A DNA stretch of 64,000 bases from Mycobacterium sp. BK086 (lineage in GTDB: Bacteria; Actinomycetota; Actinomycetes; Mycobacteriales; Mycobacteriaceae): NCBI GenBank assembly GCA_004362315.1, contig SNWL01000003.1:558001-622000 (forward strand), written 5' to 3'. Below, piece after piece: positions 41,317 to 52,276 of the stretch. The position numbers were made by a program, and so were the translations under genes. Under the pieces are notes generated by a model. It searched no databases. It saw nothing but the letters and a program-made list of their open reading frames with translations, and was not told where the DNA came from. Each line of letters starts with the position of its first letter. Positions within the stretch are counted from its first letter, which is position 1.

Positions 41317-43737
41317 CTAGCGCATCAGCTCGATCTGCGGAACGTCGGATTCGACCCACCGACAGGAGCCTTCGCGCACCGAACACCCCAATGTCTGGCA
41401 TGTTCCATCGCTTTCACACTTCTTCAAGATCTCAATCAGCTTCTCCGACGTCAGCGGCGGACTGAAGTAGTAGCCCTGCCCGACGTGGCAGCCGTGCCCG
41501 CGAAGCCAGTCCGCGGTCACCGCGTTCTCGATACCTTCGGCGACGGTGGTCAGCCCCAGCTCGTCGGCCAGGTTCACGACCGCCCGCACCACGGCGGCCG
41601 CACGTTGGTCGGCGGGAATCGGCGCGATGAAATTGCGGTCCAACTTCACCTCGTCCACCGTGAGATCACGCATATAGGACAGCGCCGAATATCCACTGCC
41701 GAAGTCGTCGATGGCTATCCGAATACCATGCTCCTGCAACTGATTCAGCACTGTCTTGGTGCGTTCCATGTTGTCCAGGAACAAGTCCTCGGTGATCTCG
41801 ACGGTCAGCTGCGACGGGTCGATCTTGCGGTCGGACAACGACTTGGCGAACTTGCCGGGCAGCCGCAGATCGGCCATCGACGGCGCGAACATGTTGACCG
41901 CGATCGGTACGGTGAGTCCCTCTGCGCGCCAGCGCAATACGTCATCGAGAGCCTGGTTCACCACCAGATCGGTGATCGAGCCCATCAATCCGTAGCGGCG
42001 GACCAGCGGGAGGAACTCATCAGGCGGCAGCAGGCCCCGTTTGGGGTGCGGCCAGCGCACCAGCGCCTCGACGCCCACGATCGCCGCGGTGCGCAGGTCG
42101 AATTTGGGCTGATACACCAGCGTGAGTTCGAACTGATCGATGGCCTGTCGCAGCTCACCCAGCAGCCGGATGGTGGCCGCTCCGCTGCGGGCGATCGGCA
42201 GCGGTCCGCTGGCGAACAGGTCGCTGTCGGGCGATTCGGCCAGCAGCATCTCCGAGTTGAACGGGTGCACGCCGCCGGTGCGGGACCGCTTGGCCGAATA
42301 CATCGCGATATCGGCCCGTTTCAGCAGATCTTCGGCCGTCAGATCGGGCTCGTCGGATTCCGCGACCGCGAGCCCGACGCTGGGCCGGATCAGCAGGTCT
42401 TGGCCGTCGACGACGAACGGCTCGTCGAAGGCCTCGACCACCCGGTGAGCGACCAGCTGCGAATTGTCCACCCGGCCTTCGATCAGCACCGCGAACTCGT
42501 CACCGCCCAGGCGCGCCACCGTGTCACCGGCCCGCACACACCCGGCGATCCGGTCGGCGGCCAGGCTCAGTAGTTCGTCACCGACGGGATGACCGAGGGT
42601 GTCGTTGACCACCTTGAAATCGTCGAGGTCCATCACCAGCACACCAACCGAAAGGCCGTCGCGCTGGCGCATTTCCATGGCGTGGTTGAGGCGGTCCCGG
42701 AAGACGATCCGGTTGCCGACACCGGTCAGCGGATCGCGCAGCGCCTGCTCGGCAACCGCCGCCAGAAGGATACGGTTCTCGCCCATCACCAACACCTGAC
42801 GGGCACCGAACGCCAGCAGCAGCACCATCCCGATCACCGGAATCGGCCCCGACCGGATCTCGTCGGGCGACTCGGTGAACACCGCGAAGCTGGCGAACAT
42901 CACCGGCACAAACGGAAGCCATACCGAGGTGAACGAAACCGGTTGCGCTGCAACCGCATCCCGATGCGCAAAGCCCGTTCCGGTGATGGCCGCCGCAATG
43001 AACAGGGCCAGGCCGATCAGCCAGCCGAGATCGAGGAGTTGCGTGCTCGTGTGCTGGTGCGTCGCCGTCAGATACACGAAGGCGCCGTCGGAGATCGAGA
43101 TGCCCAACATGCCCAGGGTGAGCAGGATCAGCGTCAGGCGCTGACCGCGCTGGGCCCGCGCCACCACAAGGACGCCGATGGTGAGAACGGCGGCATCCAA
43201 GACCGGGTAGCTGACCGAGACCGCGACCTGCATGCGGTCCCTGGGCTCCGAATCCCACAGCTCGTCGATCACCGCGGCCCAGCCGACGATCGTGAACGAC
43301 CCGGCCACGATCAGCGCGTCGAGGATCAGCCGGGTGCGCGACGTCCTGCTGAGCCCGGTGGACAGCAGCAACAGCGCGATCGCGGTCGCGACCGGCAGCA
43401 CGAGGTAGGCCAGGTCAGCCAGCGAGGGATACGGATGTTTGTAGCCGACGAGCTTGTAGATGCGCCACAGCACGGCGCCGAGGGTGAAGCAGACGAGGCC
43501 GAACGCCACGATGATCCATGCCAGGCGCACCCGCCCACGCCCGCTTTGCGCGGTCAGGGCCGCCGCGATCGCTGCGACTACGGACAGCTCGATCATCACG
43601 TTGTCGGTGTTGGTGAACACCGACAGGAGCGAATCCCCGGCGCCGCCACCGAGCGCCAGCAAAACCCCGACGAGCACGACGGATGCCACCAGAGCGACGA
43701 CCAAGGCCATCGTCCGCGTCGCGCTGAGCCCAGTCAC
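41317..43737 (-). CDS. Membrane GGDEF-EAL protein 3 with Cys-rich tail
   Basis: 806 residues from GTG at 43737, chosen for GGGAGG 5 bases upstream; the frame is open to 43785. About ten N-terminal helices, GGDEF RLGGDEFAVLIEG with RxxD site RAGD near residue 410, and EAL with VEALVRW, VNMFAPS, EITEDLF, DDFGSGYSALSYM, VKLDRNF and GQGYYFSPP. After the EAL domain it has a tail not seen in the two paralogues: KKCESDGTCQTLGCSVREG then SCRW, with four Cys in about 18 residues, a possible metal or redox site. It is the first gene transcribed of the three; paralogue 2 starts 47 bases after its stop. Confidence 0.92.
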   Translation of the reverse strand: MTGLSATRTMALVVALVASVVLVGVLLALGGGAGDSLLSVFTNTDNVMIELSVVAAIAAALTAQSGRGRVRLAWIIVAFGLVCFTLGAVLWRIYKLVGYKHPYPSLADLAYLVLPVATAIALLLLSTGLSRTSRTRLILDALIVAGSFTIVGWAAVIDELWDSEPRDRMQVAVSVSYPVLDAAVLTIGVLVVARAQRGQRLTLILLTLGMLGISISDGAFVYLTATHQHTSTQLLDLGWLIGLALFIAAAITGTGFAHRDAVAAQPVSFTSVWLPFVPVMFASFAVFTESPDEIRSGPIPVIGMVLLLAFGARQVLVMGENRILLAAVAEQALRDPLTGVGNRIVFRDRLNHAMEMRQRDGLSVGVLVMDLDDFKVVNDTLGHPVGDELLSLAADRIAGCVRAGDTVARLGGDEFAVLIEGRVDNSQLVAHRVVEAFDEPFVVDGQDLLIRPSVGLAVAESDEPDLTAEDLLKRADIAMYSAKRSRTGGVHPFNSEMLLAESPDSDLFASGPLPIARSGAATIRLLGELRQAIDQFELTLVYQPKFDLRTAAIVGVEALVRWPHPKRGLLPPDEFLPLVRRYGLMGSITDLVVNQALDDVLRWRAEGLTVPIAVNMFAPSMADLRLPGKFAKSLSDRKIDPSQLTVEITEDLFLDNMERTKTVLNQLQEHGIRIAIDDFGSGYSALSYMRDLTVDEVKLDRNFIAPIPADQRAAAVVRAVVNLADELGLTTVAEGIENAVTADWLRGHGCHVGQGYYFSPPLTSEKLIEILKKCESDGTCQTLGCSVREGSCRWVESDVPQIELMR

Positions 43738-43826
43738 ACGGGCCTCCCGATCGTCCCGGCCGCGCGAGAAATCACGGCCCCGCAATCGTAGCGAACTTCG
43801 GGTGAGTGGACGGCGTCTTTGTGCAG

Positions 43827-44531
43827 CTAGGGCAGCTTGGCGACCAGTTCCTCGACCCCGATCCGGGGGCCGGTGAAGAACGGGATCTCCTCGCGGACGT
43901 GGCGACGAGCCTCGGTGGCCCGCAGGTCTCGCATCAGGTCGACGATCCGGTACAGCTCAGGGGCCTCGAACGCCAGGATCCACTCGTAGTCGCCGAGGGC
44001 GAAAGCGGGCACCGTATTGGCCCGGACGTCCTTGTAGCCGCGGGCGGCCATCCCGTGGTCGGCCAGCATCTTGCGGCGCTCGTCGTCGGGCAGCAGATAC
44101 CAATCCAGCGAACGCACGAAGGGGTAGACGCACACGTAATTGCCGGGCTCCTCGCCGGCCAGGAACGCGGGGACATGGCTCTTGTTGAACTCGGCGGGCC
44201 GGTGCAGTGCGACCGCACTCCACACCGGTGAGACCGACCGGCCAAGGGTGGTGGTGCGCCGGAAGTCGCTATAGGTGGCCTGAAGCGTCTCGATCCGCTC
44301 GGCGTGCGTCCAGATCATGAAATCGGCGTCGGCACGCAGGCCTGCGACGTCGTACAGACCTCGGACCACCACACCGTTCTCCTCCTGCTGCTTGAGGAAG
44401 GTGGCGGTCTCATCGACGACGGCGGCGCGGGATTCCTCGTCGTAGCCCAGCTCCCCCGGCTCGGCGGCGAACACCGAGAACATCACGTAGCGGATTGTGG
44501 CGTTGAGCTCGTCGTAGTCCAGTTTGGCCAT
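43827..44531 (-). CDS. hemQ: Coproheme decarboxylase HemQ (chlorite dismutase-like)
   Basis: 234 residues from ATG at 44531 ([16 protein letters not shown]), matching Rv2676c. Family landmarks: [76 protein letters not shown] (proximal heme His) and [10 protein letters not shown]. HemQ uses hydrogen peroxide to convert coproheme to heme b through a tyrosyl radical; YPFV holds the likely catalytic Tyr. It is downstream of hemY and hemE on the same strand, completing the coproporphyrin-dependent pathway used by Actinobacteria. Confidence 0.95.
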   Translation of the reverse strand: MAKLDYDELNATIRYVMFSVFAAEPGELGYDEESRAAVVDETATFLKQQEENGVVVRGLYDVAGLRADADFMIWTHAERIETLQATYSDFRRTTTLGRSVSPVWSAVALHRPAEFNKSHVPAFLAGEEPGNYVCVYPFVRSLDWYLLPDDERRKMLADHGMAARGYKDVRANTVPAFALGDYEWILAFEAPELYRIVDLMRDLRATEARRHVREEIPFFTGPRIGVEELVAKLP

Positions 44532-44560
44532 GGCACCCATCGTGCCACGCGCACCGATCG

Positions 44561-45919
44561 CTATCGGCGGATGGTGGCCTTCGCCACGTGCTCCGCCGCA
44601 CGGCCCGCGACCGCCACGCAGGCCGGCACCCCGATGCCGTCCAGATAGTTGCCCGCGATCGCCAGGGTGGGCGGCAACCCGGTTCGCAGTCCGGCGGTCA
44701 GCTCGCGATGGCCAGGGCCGTACTGCGGCATCGCATCCAGCCATCGATGCACCAGGAAATCGAGGGGCTCCACTTTTGTGCCGAAGACGGACTGCAGATC
44801 TTCCACCGCCCACGCCTGCAGGTCGGCGTCGGAGGTGTTGCGCGCCACCTGGTCGCCGAACCGGCCGAACGACAGCCGTAGCAGCTCGGCGTTACCGCGC
44901 GCCCCCCACTTGCGGGTGGACAAGGTAATTGCCTTGGCGTGCAAGCGTTCTCCACTGGCAACGAGCACTCCCGACTGCTGTGGCAACGGGGTGCCGCCGG
45001 GGACGGCCAGCGCCAGGACCGCCGCGGAGGCGACCGGGATCCGGGCGGCCGTCGCGGCGGCTGTCGGCGCGACCTCGGCCAGCAGCGGCGCCAGCCGCGG
45101 CGCAGGCACGGCGATGACCACCGCGTCGGCGTACCAGTGCTGCCCTTCGTCGTCGCGCAGGTTCCAGCCTGTGGCATCGGGCGCGAGGTGGGTGACCGAG
45201 GTCGGTATCCACCGCAGCCGGCTGCGGGCCACCAGTTCGTCCAGCAGTACCTGATAGCCGCCCTCGATGGCGCCGAACACCGGGCCCTGCGTGCTGCCCG
45301 GGAGCGCGCGCCTGCCCGCGTCGGTGAGGCTGGGCGCGCCGGCGTCCAGGGCGGCGGCCACCGTCGGCGCCGCGGAGCGGATGCCGATGGTGGCCGCCGA
45401 GCCGGCGTAGACGCCGGACAGCATCGGGTCCACCGACCGGGCGACGACCTGGCCGCCGAAGCGGTCGGTCACGACCGCGCCGACGGCCGGGTCGGCGCCG
45501 GGCTGCCAGCGCAGCGGCCGGTTCGGCTCGGCGGCCATCTGGGCGATCGTGGCGTCGTCGACCAGGCCGGTCACCGACGCCGCCGACGTCGGAATGCCGT
45601 TGACGGTGTCCGCCGGCAGCGGGTGCATACGGCCCTGGCTGAAGATCGTGGGCCGCACCCCGGTGGTGCTGATCTGACGCCCGGCCAGGCCGAGCTCGGC
45701 CAGCAGCGCGGGCACCTCAGGACGGCGCACCACGAAGGCTTCGGCGCCGACGTCCATCGACTGGCCGCCGAGGCGTTCGGTGCGCAGGATCCCGCCGAGC
45801 CGGTCGGCCGGGTCGAACAGCGTGATGTCGGCGTCCTCGCCGACCAGCATGCGTAACCGGTAGGCGGCGACCAAACCCGAAATGCCGCCTCCGACAACGC
45901 AATACCGCTGTCTGGTCAC
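44561..45919 (-). CDS. hemY: Coproporphyrinogen III oxidase / protoporphyrinogen oxidase HemY
   Basis: 452 residues from GTG at 45919, overlapping the hemE stop (GTGA). The FAD dinucleotide fold is at the start ([19 protein letters not shown]), followed by [10 protein letters not shown] and [12 protein letters not shown]. The C-terminal FAD segment is [20 protein letters not shown]. In Gram-positive bacteria this oxygen-dependent enzyme oxidises coproporphyrinogen III (CgoX); M. tuberculosis calls it HemG/HemY (Rv2677c). It sits between hemE and hemQ, which process its substrate and downstream product. Confidence 0.95.
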   Translation of the reverse strand: MTRQRYCVVGGGISGLVAAYRLRMLVGEDADITLFDPADRLGGILRTERLGGQSMDVGAEAFVVRRPEVPALLAELGLAGRQISTTGVRPTIFSQGRMHPLPADTVNGIPTSAASVTGLVDDATIAQMAAEPNRPLRWQPGADPAVGAVVTDRFGGQVVARSVDPMLSGVYAGSAATIGIRSAAPTVAAALDAGAPSLTDAGRRALPGSTQGPVFGAIEGGYQVLLDELVARSRLRWIPTSVTHLAPDATGWNLRDDEGQHWYADAVVIAVPAPRLAPLLAEVAPTAAATAARIPVASAAVLALAVPGGTPLPQQSGVLVASGERLHAKAITLSTRKWGARGNAELLRLSFGRFGDQVARNTSDADLQAWAVEDLQSVFGTKVEPLDFLVHRWLDAMPQYGPGHRELTAGLRTGLPPTLAIAGNYLDGIGVPACVAVAGRAAEHVAKATIRR

Positions 45920-46965
45920 AAGGAGTGCACCAAGCCCACCAGATCCGTCAGCAGTGCCGGATCGGTCGCGGGCAGCACCCCGTGGCCCAGGTTGAAGATG
46001 TGCCCGGCGGCGCCGGCGTCGACCGCCCGCCTGCCGTCGTCGACGACCGAGCGGGCGGCCCGCTCGACCGCGGGCCAGCCGGCCAGCAGCACGACAGGAT
46101 CCAGGTTGCCCTGCAGAGCCAGATTCGGGCCGACGCGCAGCGCGGCATCGGCCAGCGAGGTCCGCCAGTCGACGCCGACCACGGTGGCACCGGCCTCCCC
46201 CATCGCGCCGAGCAGTTCAGCGGTGCCGACACCGAAATGCGTCATCGGCACCTGGTAGTCGGCCAGTGCGGCGAACACCCGCGCACTGTGCGGCAGCACA
46301 TGGCTGCGGTAGTCGGCCAGCGAGAGCGTGCCCGCCCAGGAGTCAAACACCTGGATGGCGTCCACCCCGGCGTCCAGCTGCACCTTCAGGAAGGCGATGG
46401 TCAGGTCGGCCAGCATCTCCATCAGCGCGTGCCAGGTCGACGGGTCGGCCAGCATCATCGCCTTGGTGCGCTCGTGCTGTTTGCTGGGGCCACCCTCGAT
46501 CAGATAGGACGCCAGCGTGAACGGCGCACCGGCGAAACCGATCAGCGGCACCTCGCCGAGTTCGCCGACCAGCAGCCCGACCGCCTCGGAGATCGCGCTG
46601 ACCCGCTCAGGGTCAAGGCTTTTCATGGCGGCGACGTCGCCGGCGGTGCGAATCGGATGATCGATCACCGGGCCGACGTCGGGGACGATGTCCAGTTCGA
46701 TGCCCGCGCCGCGCAGCGGGACCACGATGTCGGAGAACAGGATCGCCGCGTCAACCCCGTGCCTGCGGATCGGCTGCAGGGTGATCTCGCAGATCAGCTC
46801 CGGGTCGAAGCAGGCTTCCATCATGGTGTTCTTGGCCCGCAGTTCGCGGTACTCGGGAAGCGACCGGCCGGCCTGGCGCATGAACCACACGGGCACACGG
46901 CTGGGTTTGCGGCCAGTGGCGGCGGCCAGGTAAGGCGCCTCGGGCAGCTGGCGACGGGTACTCAT
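45916..46965 (-). CDS. hemE: Uroporphyrinogen decarboxylase HemE
   Basis: 349 residues from ATG at 46965 ([20 protein letters not shown]); ATG at 46974 is possible but less conserved. Signatures: [16 protein letters not shown] (about 25-40), [48 protein letters not shown] and [13 protein letters not shown], ending in [12 protein letters not shown]. It decarboxylates uroporphyrinogen III to coproporphyrinogen III. It heads the hemE-hemY-hemQ unit; an enoyl-CoA hydratase gene (echA15) that I recall beside hemE in M. tuberculosis is absent. Confidence 0.97.
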   Translation of the reverse strand: MSTRRQLPEAPYLAAATGRKPSRVPVWFMRQAGRSLPEYRELRAKNTMMEACFDPELICEITLQPIRRHGVDAAILFSDIVVPLRGAGIELDIVPDVGPVIDHPIRTAGDVAAMKSLDPERVSAISEAVGLLVGELGEVPLIGFAGAPFTLASYLIEGGPSKQHERTKAMMLADPSTWHALMEMLADLTIAFLKVQLDAGVDAIQVFDSWAGTLSLADYRSHVLPHSARVFAALADYQVPMTHFGVGTAELLGAMGEAGATVVGVDWRTSLADAALRVGPNLALQGNLDPVVLLAGWPAVERAARSVVDDGRRAVDAGAAGHIFNLGHGVLPATDPALLTDLVGLVHSL

Positions 46966-47048
46966 CGCGTCCATAGTCCCACGAGCCCCGGCACCAAATC
47001 GGCGCGCCTGCCCCCTCGACCTCGACGATAGGGCTAGCGTCAATTGCT

Positions 47049-47630
47049 GTGACCACTGCGGAACCGGCGCTTTTCCGCGAGGCGGTGGCGGCGATGAACA
47101 CCGCCGAGGTACGGCCGGAGATCGAGCTCGGTCCGATCCGCCCACCTCAACGTCTCGCGCCGTACAGCTATGCGCTGGGCGCGGAGGTCAAGCACGCTGA
47201 GACCGAGATCGTCCCGGAGACCTCCGAGGGCGACGCATTCGGCCGGCTGATCCTGCTGCACGATCCCGACGGTTCGGAGGCCTGGGACGGCACCATGCGC
47301 CTGGTCGCCTACATCCAGGCCGACCTGGACTCCAGCGAAGCGGTCGACCCGCTGCTTCCCGAGGTGGCCTGGAGCTGGCTGGTCGACGCCCTGGACAGCC
47401 GCGCCGAGCACGTCACCGCCCTCGGCGGCACGGTCACGGCCACCACCTCCGTGCGCTACGGCGACATCTCCGGTCCGCCGCGCGCCCATCAGCTCGAGAT
47501 GCGCGCGTCGTGGACCGCCACGACCATGGCCCTCGACACCCACGTCCAGGCGTTCTGCGAGGTGCTCGAGCACGCCGCGGGCCTGCCGCCGGTGGGAGTG
47601 ACGGATCTGGGTTCACGCTCCCGCGCCTGA
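47049..47630 (+). CDS. DUF3000 family protein (Rv2680-like)
   Basis: 193 residues from GTG at 47049. Conserved family stretches: [63 protein letters not shown] and [12 protein letters not shown]. No membrane segment or catalytic motif; function unknown. It precedes the RNase D-like gene by 1 base, as in other mycobacteria, suggesting a linked role in RNA or growth. Divergent from hemE. Confidence 0.9.
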   Translation: MTTAEPALFREAVAAMNTAEVRPEIELGPIRPPQRLAPYSYALGAEVKHAETEIVPETSEGDAFGRLILLHDPDGSEAWDGTMRLVAYIQADLDSSEAVDPLLPEVAWSWLVDALDSRAEHVTALGGTVTATTSVRYGDISGPPRAHQLEMRASWTATTMALDTHVQAFCEVLEHAAGLPPVGVTDLGSRSRA

Positions 47631-47631
47631 T

Positions 47632-48912
47632 ATGCCAGAACTCGATGATGACGCCGCCGATGCGGTGTCCGACACCCCAGCTGACGACGCCCCCGAGGCG
47701 ACTCCCCTGCTGTGCCCGTCCGAGGGCGTGCCGCCGGTATCGATCAGCGTCGACGAGATCGCCCGGGCCGCAGAGCAGCTCGCCAAAGGCACCGGGCCGT
47801 TCGCGGTCGACGCCGAGCGGGCGTCGGGCTTCCGCTACTCCAACCGCGCCTATCTGATCCAGATCCGGCGCACCGGCGCGGGCACGGTGCTGATCGACCC
47901 GGTCAACCACGGCAACAGCCCGATCGACGTGCTGCGCCCGGTGGCCGAGGTGCTGGCCGAAGACGAGTGGATCCTGCATGCCGCCGACCAGGATCTGCCG
48001 TGTCTGGCCGAGGTCGGCATGCGCCCGCCCGCCCTGTACGACACCGAGCTCGCCGGCCGGCTGGCCGGCTTCGAGCGGGTGAACCTGGCGGCCATGGTGC
48101 AGCGCCTGCTGGGGTTGGGGCTGGCCAAAGGACACGGCGCGGCGGACTGGTCCAAGCGGCCGCTGCCCGACGCGTGGCTGAACTACGCCGCCCTGGATGT
48201 CGAGGTGCTGATCGCGCTGCGTGAGGCGATCGCCGATGTGCTCAGTGAGCAACGCAAAAGCGACTGGGCCGCAGAGGAATTCGAGTATCTCCGGTGTGCG
48301 GAAGCGACACCGACCCGGCGTGATCGGTGGCGCCGGACGTCCGGGATCCACAAGGTGCGCAACCGGCAGGCGCTGGCGGCGGTTCGGGAGCTGTGGACGG
48401 TGCGCGATCAGATCGCCCGGCGCCGTGACATCGCGCCGGGGCGGATCCTGCCCGACTCGGCGATCATCGCCGCCGCGGTCGCCGACCCCAAGACCGTCGA
48501 GGACCTGACCAAGCTGCCGATCTTCGGCGGGCACAAGCAGCGCCGCAGCGCGCACGTCTGGCTGGCCGCACTGGAATCGGCCCGCACCAACCCGGAGCCA
48601 CCGGACACCGCTGAGCCGCAGAACGGACCGCCGCCCGCGGTACGCTGGGCCAAGCGCAAGCCGGAGGCCGCGGCCCGATTGGACGCCGCCCGCGCCAAGC
48701 TCTCCGAGCTTTCGGAGCAGGTGCACGTGCCGACCGAGAACCTGGTCTCCCCCGAACTCATCCGCAGGTTGTGCTGGGACTGGCAGGACAGCGGCGATGT
48801 CGGCGCCGCGATCGAGAACGTCCTGCGCGACGGCGGGGCCAGGCAATGGCAACGCGCGCTGGTGGTTCCGGCGCTGACGGTGGCACTGAGCCCACCGGCC
48901 GAGGCGGACTGA
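47632..48912 (+). CDS. RNase D-like 3'-5' exonuclease with HRDC domain (Rv2681-like)
   Basis: 426 residues. DEDDy exonuclease motifs: Exo I PFAVDAERASGFRYS (Asp and Glu, about 58-66), Exo II HAADQDLPCL (about 115-124) and Exo III NYAALDVEVLIAL (Tyr/Asp, about 184-195). An HRDC domain follows (about 225-300: RNRQALAAVRELWTVRDQIA, RRRDIAPGRILPDSAI). Likely trims the 3' ends of structured RNAs. Translated just after DUF3000 and convergent with dxs, 6 bases away. Confidence 0.93.
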   Translation: MPELDDDAADAVSDTPADDAPEATPLLCPSEGVPPVSISVDEIARAAEQLAKGTGPFAVDAERASGFRYSNRAYLIQIRRTGAGTVLIDPVNHGNSPIDVLRPVAEVLAEDEWILHAADQDLPCLAEVGMRPPALYDTELAGRLAGFERVNLAAMVQRLLGLGLAKGHGAADWSKRPLPDAWLNYAALDVEVLIALREAIADVLSEQRKSDWAAEEFEYLRCAEATPTRRDRWRRTSGIHKVRNRQALAAVRELWTVRDQIARRRDIAPGRILPDSAIIAAAVADPKTVEDLTKLPIFGGHKQRRSAHVWLAALESARTNPEPPDTAEPQNGPPPAVRWAKRKPEAAARLDAARAKLSELSEQVHVPTENLVSPELIRRLCWDWQDSGDVGAAIENVLRDGGARQWQRALVVPALTVALSPPAEAD

Positions 48913-48918
48913 GCGCGG

Positions 48919-50832
48919 TTACCGCTTGTCGGCGGAGTCGGTGACCGTATCGTCGAGCGCGTTCAGCGCGGCCACCCAGCCGGTGACCTGGCGGGCGATG
49001 TTCTGCTCGGTCAGCCCGATGTCCTCGAGCACCTCACCGCGGCCTGCGTGGTCCAGGAACTGTTGCGGCACAGCGATATCGCGGCACGGGATGTCGATCT
49101 CGGCGGCGCGCAACGTGGCGGACACCATAGAGCCCACGCCACCGCGCACGCCGTTGTCCTCCATCGTCACCACCAGCTTGTGCGACTTGGCAAGGGGCAC
49201 AACCGCATCGGGCACCGGGATCACCCAGCGGGGATCCACCACCGTCACACCGATCCCCTGATTGCGCAGCCGCTGGGCGACCGCCAGGGCCATCGACGCG
49301 AACGATCCCACCGCCACCAGCAGCACGTCGTTGCCCAGCCCCTCAGTCGGGCGCGCCAGGACGTCGATGCCAGACACCCGCTCCACCGCCGGAATATCCT
49401 CGCCCACTTCGCCTTTCGGGAAGCGAATAGCGGTCGGACCGTCGTTGATCTCGAGCGCCTCACCCAGCTCCTCGCGCAGCCGGGCGCCGTCCCGCGGCGC
49501 GGCCACCCGAATTCCGGGAACGATGTTGAGCAGCGAGAGGTCCCACATACCGTTGTGGCTGGCGCCGTCGTTGCCGGTGATCCCGGCCCGGTCGAGCACC
49601 ATCGTGACCGGCAGCTTGTGCAGCGCGACGTCCATCATCACCTGATCGAACGCACGGTTGATGAACGTCGAGTAGATCGCCACCACCGGGTGCAGCCCGC
49701 CCATCGCGAGCCCGGCGGCCGACGTCATCGCATGCTGCTCGGCGATCCCGACGTCGAACAACCGGTCCGGGAAACGTTCCCCGAATGCCGAAAGGCCGGT
49801 CGGGCCGGGCATCGCCGCGGTGATCGCGATGATGTCGCGCCGCTTGGCGGCATAGGAGATGAGCGACTCGGAGAACACCGACGTCCAGCCCGGGGCCGAG
49901 GACTTGGTCGCCAGCCCGGTGTCGGGATCGATCGGCCCGCAGGAGTGCATCTGCTCGGCCTCGTCGTTCTCGGCCGGCGCATAGCCCATGCCCTTGCGGG
50001 TGACCACGTGCACGATCACCGGGGCGTTGAAGCCGCGGGCGTGCCGCAGCGCGGTTTCCACGGCGTGCTCGTCGTGCCCGTCGATCGGTCCGACGTACTT
50101 CAGGCCGAGGTCGGTGAACATCACCTGCGGAGACAGCGCATCCTTGATGCCGGCCTTCACGCTGTGCATGGCCTGGTAGGCGGGTTCGCCGACGACCGGC
50201 ACACCGCGCACCGCGACCCGGGTGCGCTCGAGGAGGCGTTCGTAGCCCGGCTGCAGGCGCAGGCCGGCCAGGTGGTCGGCCAGGCCGCCGATGGTCGGGG
50301 CGTAGGAGCGGCCGTTGTCGTTGACGACGATCACGACCGGGCGGCGGGCGGCGGCGATGTTGTTCAACGCCTCCCAGCACATGCCGCCCGTCAGGGCGCC
50401 GTCGCCGACCACCGCCACCACGTGGCGGTTGCGATGGCCGGTCAATTCGAAGGCCTTGGCCAGACCGTCGGCGTAGGACAGCGCTGCCGAGGCGTGGCTG
50501 GACTCGACCCAGTCGTGCTCGCTTTCGGCCCGCGACGGATAACCCGACAGGCCGTCACGCTTACGCAACGTGTCGAAGTCGGCAGCGCGACCGGTGAGCA
50601 TCTTGTGGACGTAGGCCTGGTGGCCGGTGTCGAAGAGGATAGGGTCGTGCGGCGAGTCGAAAACCCGGTGCAGCGCCAGCGTCAGCTCGACGACACCGAG
50701 ATTGGGCCCGAGATGTCCGCCGGTGGCAGCGACCTTGTGGATCAGGAACTGGCGAATCTCAGCGGCCAGATCGGTCAGCTGCGCTTGTGACAGGTGCTGC
50801 AGATCGGCTGGGCCGCGAACCTGTTCGAGCAT
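48919..50832 (-). CDS. dxs: 1-deoxy-D-xylulose-5-phosphate synthase
   Basis: 637 residues, standard for Dxs. Thiamine diphosphate enzyme: [33 protein letters not shown] (ThDP/Mg site, about 140-156), [33 protein letters not shown], and the transketolase domain [30 protein letters not shown]. It joins pyruvate and glyceraldehyde-3-phosphate to make DXP, the first step of the MEP route to isoprenoids (decaprenyl phosphate, menaquinone). Corresponds to Rv2682c. Monocistronic by position. Confidence 0.97.
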   Translation of the reverse strand: MLEQVRGPADLQHLSQAQLTDLAAEIRQFLIHKVAATGGHLGPNLGVVELTLALHRVFDSPHDPILFDTGHQAYVHKMLTGRAADFDTLRKRDGLSGYPSRAESEHDWVESSHASAALSYADGLAKAFELTGHRNRHVVAVVGDGALTGGMCWEALNNIAAARRPVVIVVNDNGRSYAPTIGGLADHLAGLRLQPGYERLLERTRVAVRGVPVVGEPAYQAMHSVKAGIKDALSPQVMFTDLGLKYVGPIDGHDEHAVETALRHARGFNAPVIVHVVTRKGMGYAPAENDEAEQMHSCGPIDPDTGLATKSSAPGWTSVFSESLISYAAKRRDIIAITAAMPGPTGLSAFGERFPDRLFDVGIAEQHAMTSAAGLAMGGLHPVVAIYSTFINRAFDQVMMDVALHKLPVTMVLDRAGITGNDGASHNGMWDLSLLNIVPGIRVAAPRDGARLREELGEALEINDGPTAIRFPKGEVGEDIPAVERVSGIDVLARPTEGLGNDVLLVAVGSFASMALAVAQRLRNQGIGVTVVDPRWVIPVPDAVVPLAKSHKLVVTMEDNGVRGGVGSMVSATLRAAEIDIPCRDIAVPQQFLDHAGRGEVLEDIGLTEQNIARQVTGWVAALNALDDTVTDSADKR

Positions 50833-50860
50833 TTGGCCAGTCTACGCACTGCCGCGTAGA

Positions 50861-52186
50861 TCAGTCCTGATGAGACTCGTAGATGTCGGGCACACCGTCA
50901 TGGTCGAGATCGCGGTTCTCCAGCTCCCACACCATGCGGTAATGGCGGTTGCGCAGCCGCAATACGATCGCCGCCAGCAGAGCGGCCAGCAAACTTCCCG
51001 TGAGGACCGCGACCTTCACGACGTCGTGCCGTTCGGAGCCCGGATCGTAGGCCAATTCGCCGATCAGGAGGGATACGGTGAACCCGATCCCGGCCAATAT
51101 CGAGATGCCGAACACGTCGATCCAGCGCAATGCCGAGTCCAGGCTGGCGCGGCTCAGTTTGGCCAGAGTCCAGGTGGTGCCGAACACGCCGAGCGTCTTG
51201 CCTACGACCAGAGCCGTGACGATGCCCATCGCGATCGGATCAGTCAGAGCTGTGATCAAACCGTGATAGCCGCCGAATGTGACACCGGCGGCGAAGAACG
51301 CGAACACCGGGACCGCGAAGCCCGCCGACAACGGCCGCATCCGGTGCTCGAAGTGCTCGGCCATCCCGGGTCCGGCCTCCGGTCCGCCGGCCGCAGCGCT
51401 GCGCACGACCGGCACCGTGAAACCGAGCAGCACCCCGGCCACCGTCGCGTGCACGCCCGACTCGTGGACGAACGCCCAGGTGAGTACCGCCAGCGGGATG
51501 AGCAGCCACCAGGAACTGATCCGGCGCTGGACGAGGACCGCGAACAGCGTGAGCGGGATCAACGCGACCAGCAGCGCGACGACGTTGATCGTGTCGGTGT
51601 AGAACACCGCTATCACGGTGATCGCGAGCAGGTCGTCCACGACGGCGAGGGTGAGCAGGAACGTGCGCAGAGCGCCCGGCAGATGGGTGGAGAGGACGGC
51701 CAGCACGGCGACCGCGAACGCGATATCGGTGGCGGTCGGGATGGCCCACCCGCGGCTCGCGCCGCCACCCACGTGCCAGGTGAAGGCGACGAAAATGACG
51801 GCCGGCGCGACCATGCCACCCACCGCCGCGGCGATCGGGAGCGCGGCCCGGCCGGGGTCACGCAGATCGCCGGCCACGAATTCGCGCTTGAGTTCGAGTC
51901 CGACGACGAAGAAGAAGATCGCCAACAGCCCGTCGGCCGCCCAGCCGCCCAGGCTCAGGTCCAGGTGCAGGCCGAGCCGGTCGGTTCCGACGTGGAGATC
52001 CTCGAAGCGGTCATAGGCCGCCGCCCACGGCGAGTTGGCCCACACCAAGGCGATCGCCGCGGACAGCAGCAACAACGCCCCGCCGACGGTCTCCTTGCGG
52101 AGGATCTCCGAGACGCGTGAGGTCTCCGACCAGGAGCCGCGGGCGAACAGCGCCCGCTGCAGCAACGGCTTACGGTCGGCCAACAT
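50861..52186 (-). CDS. nhaA: Na+/H+ antiporter NhaA with a calcium-loop-like tail
   Basis: 441 residues. NhaA landmarks: [72 protein letters not shown] and [19 protein letters not shown] (the paired Asp of ion binding), plus [11 protein letters not shown]. About twelve helices. The C-terminus after the last helix reads [18 protein letters not shown], a perfect 12-residue DxDxDGxxDxxE calcium-loop pattern that E. coli NhaA lacks. It occupies the place where I recall arsenic and ABC transporter genes in M. tuberculosis. Confidence 0.93.
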   Translation of the reverse strand: MLADRKPLLQRALFARGSWSETSRVSEILRKETVGGALLLLSAAIALVWANSPWAAAYDRFEDLHVGTDRLGLHLDLSLGGWAADGLLAIFFFVVGLELKREFVAGDLRDPGRAALPIAAAVGGMVAPAVIFVAFTWHVGGGASRGWAIPTATDIAFAVAVLAVLSTHLPGALRTFLLTLAVVDDLLAITVIAVFYTDTINVVALLVALIPLTLFAVLVQRRISSWWLLIPLAVLTWAFVHESGVHATVAGVLLGFTVPVVRSAAAGGPEAGPGMAEHFEHRMRPLSAGFAVPVFAFFAAGVTFGGYHGLITALTDPIAMGIVTALVVGKTLGVFGTTWTLAKLSRASLDSALRWIDVFGISILAGIGFTVSLLIGELAYDPGSERHDVVKVAVLTGSLLAALLAAIVLRLRNRHYRMVWELENRDLDHDGVPDIYESHQD

Positions 52187-52276
52187 TCACCTCAGGCATC
52201 GAGAGCACGGAAAACTGATTGCCGACCAGACTTCCCGGCACACCTGAAGCCTGAGCCTAGTCGGCGGTGATGCATC

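Noticed and set aside
36468..43737. Repeated similar sequence over 7 kb as a possible mobile element
   Set aside because: The similarity is explained by three paralogous GGDEF-EAL genes; no terminal repeats or transposase are seen.
52187..52276. Riboswitch upstream of nhaA
   Set aside because: Short CTCAGG/CCTGAG arms can pair, but no known sodium or pH riboswitch pattern is visible.
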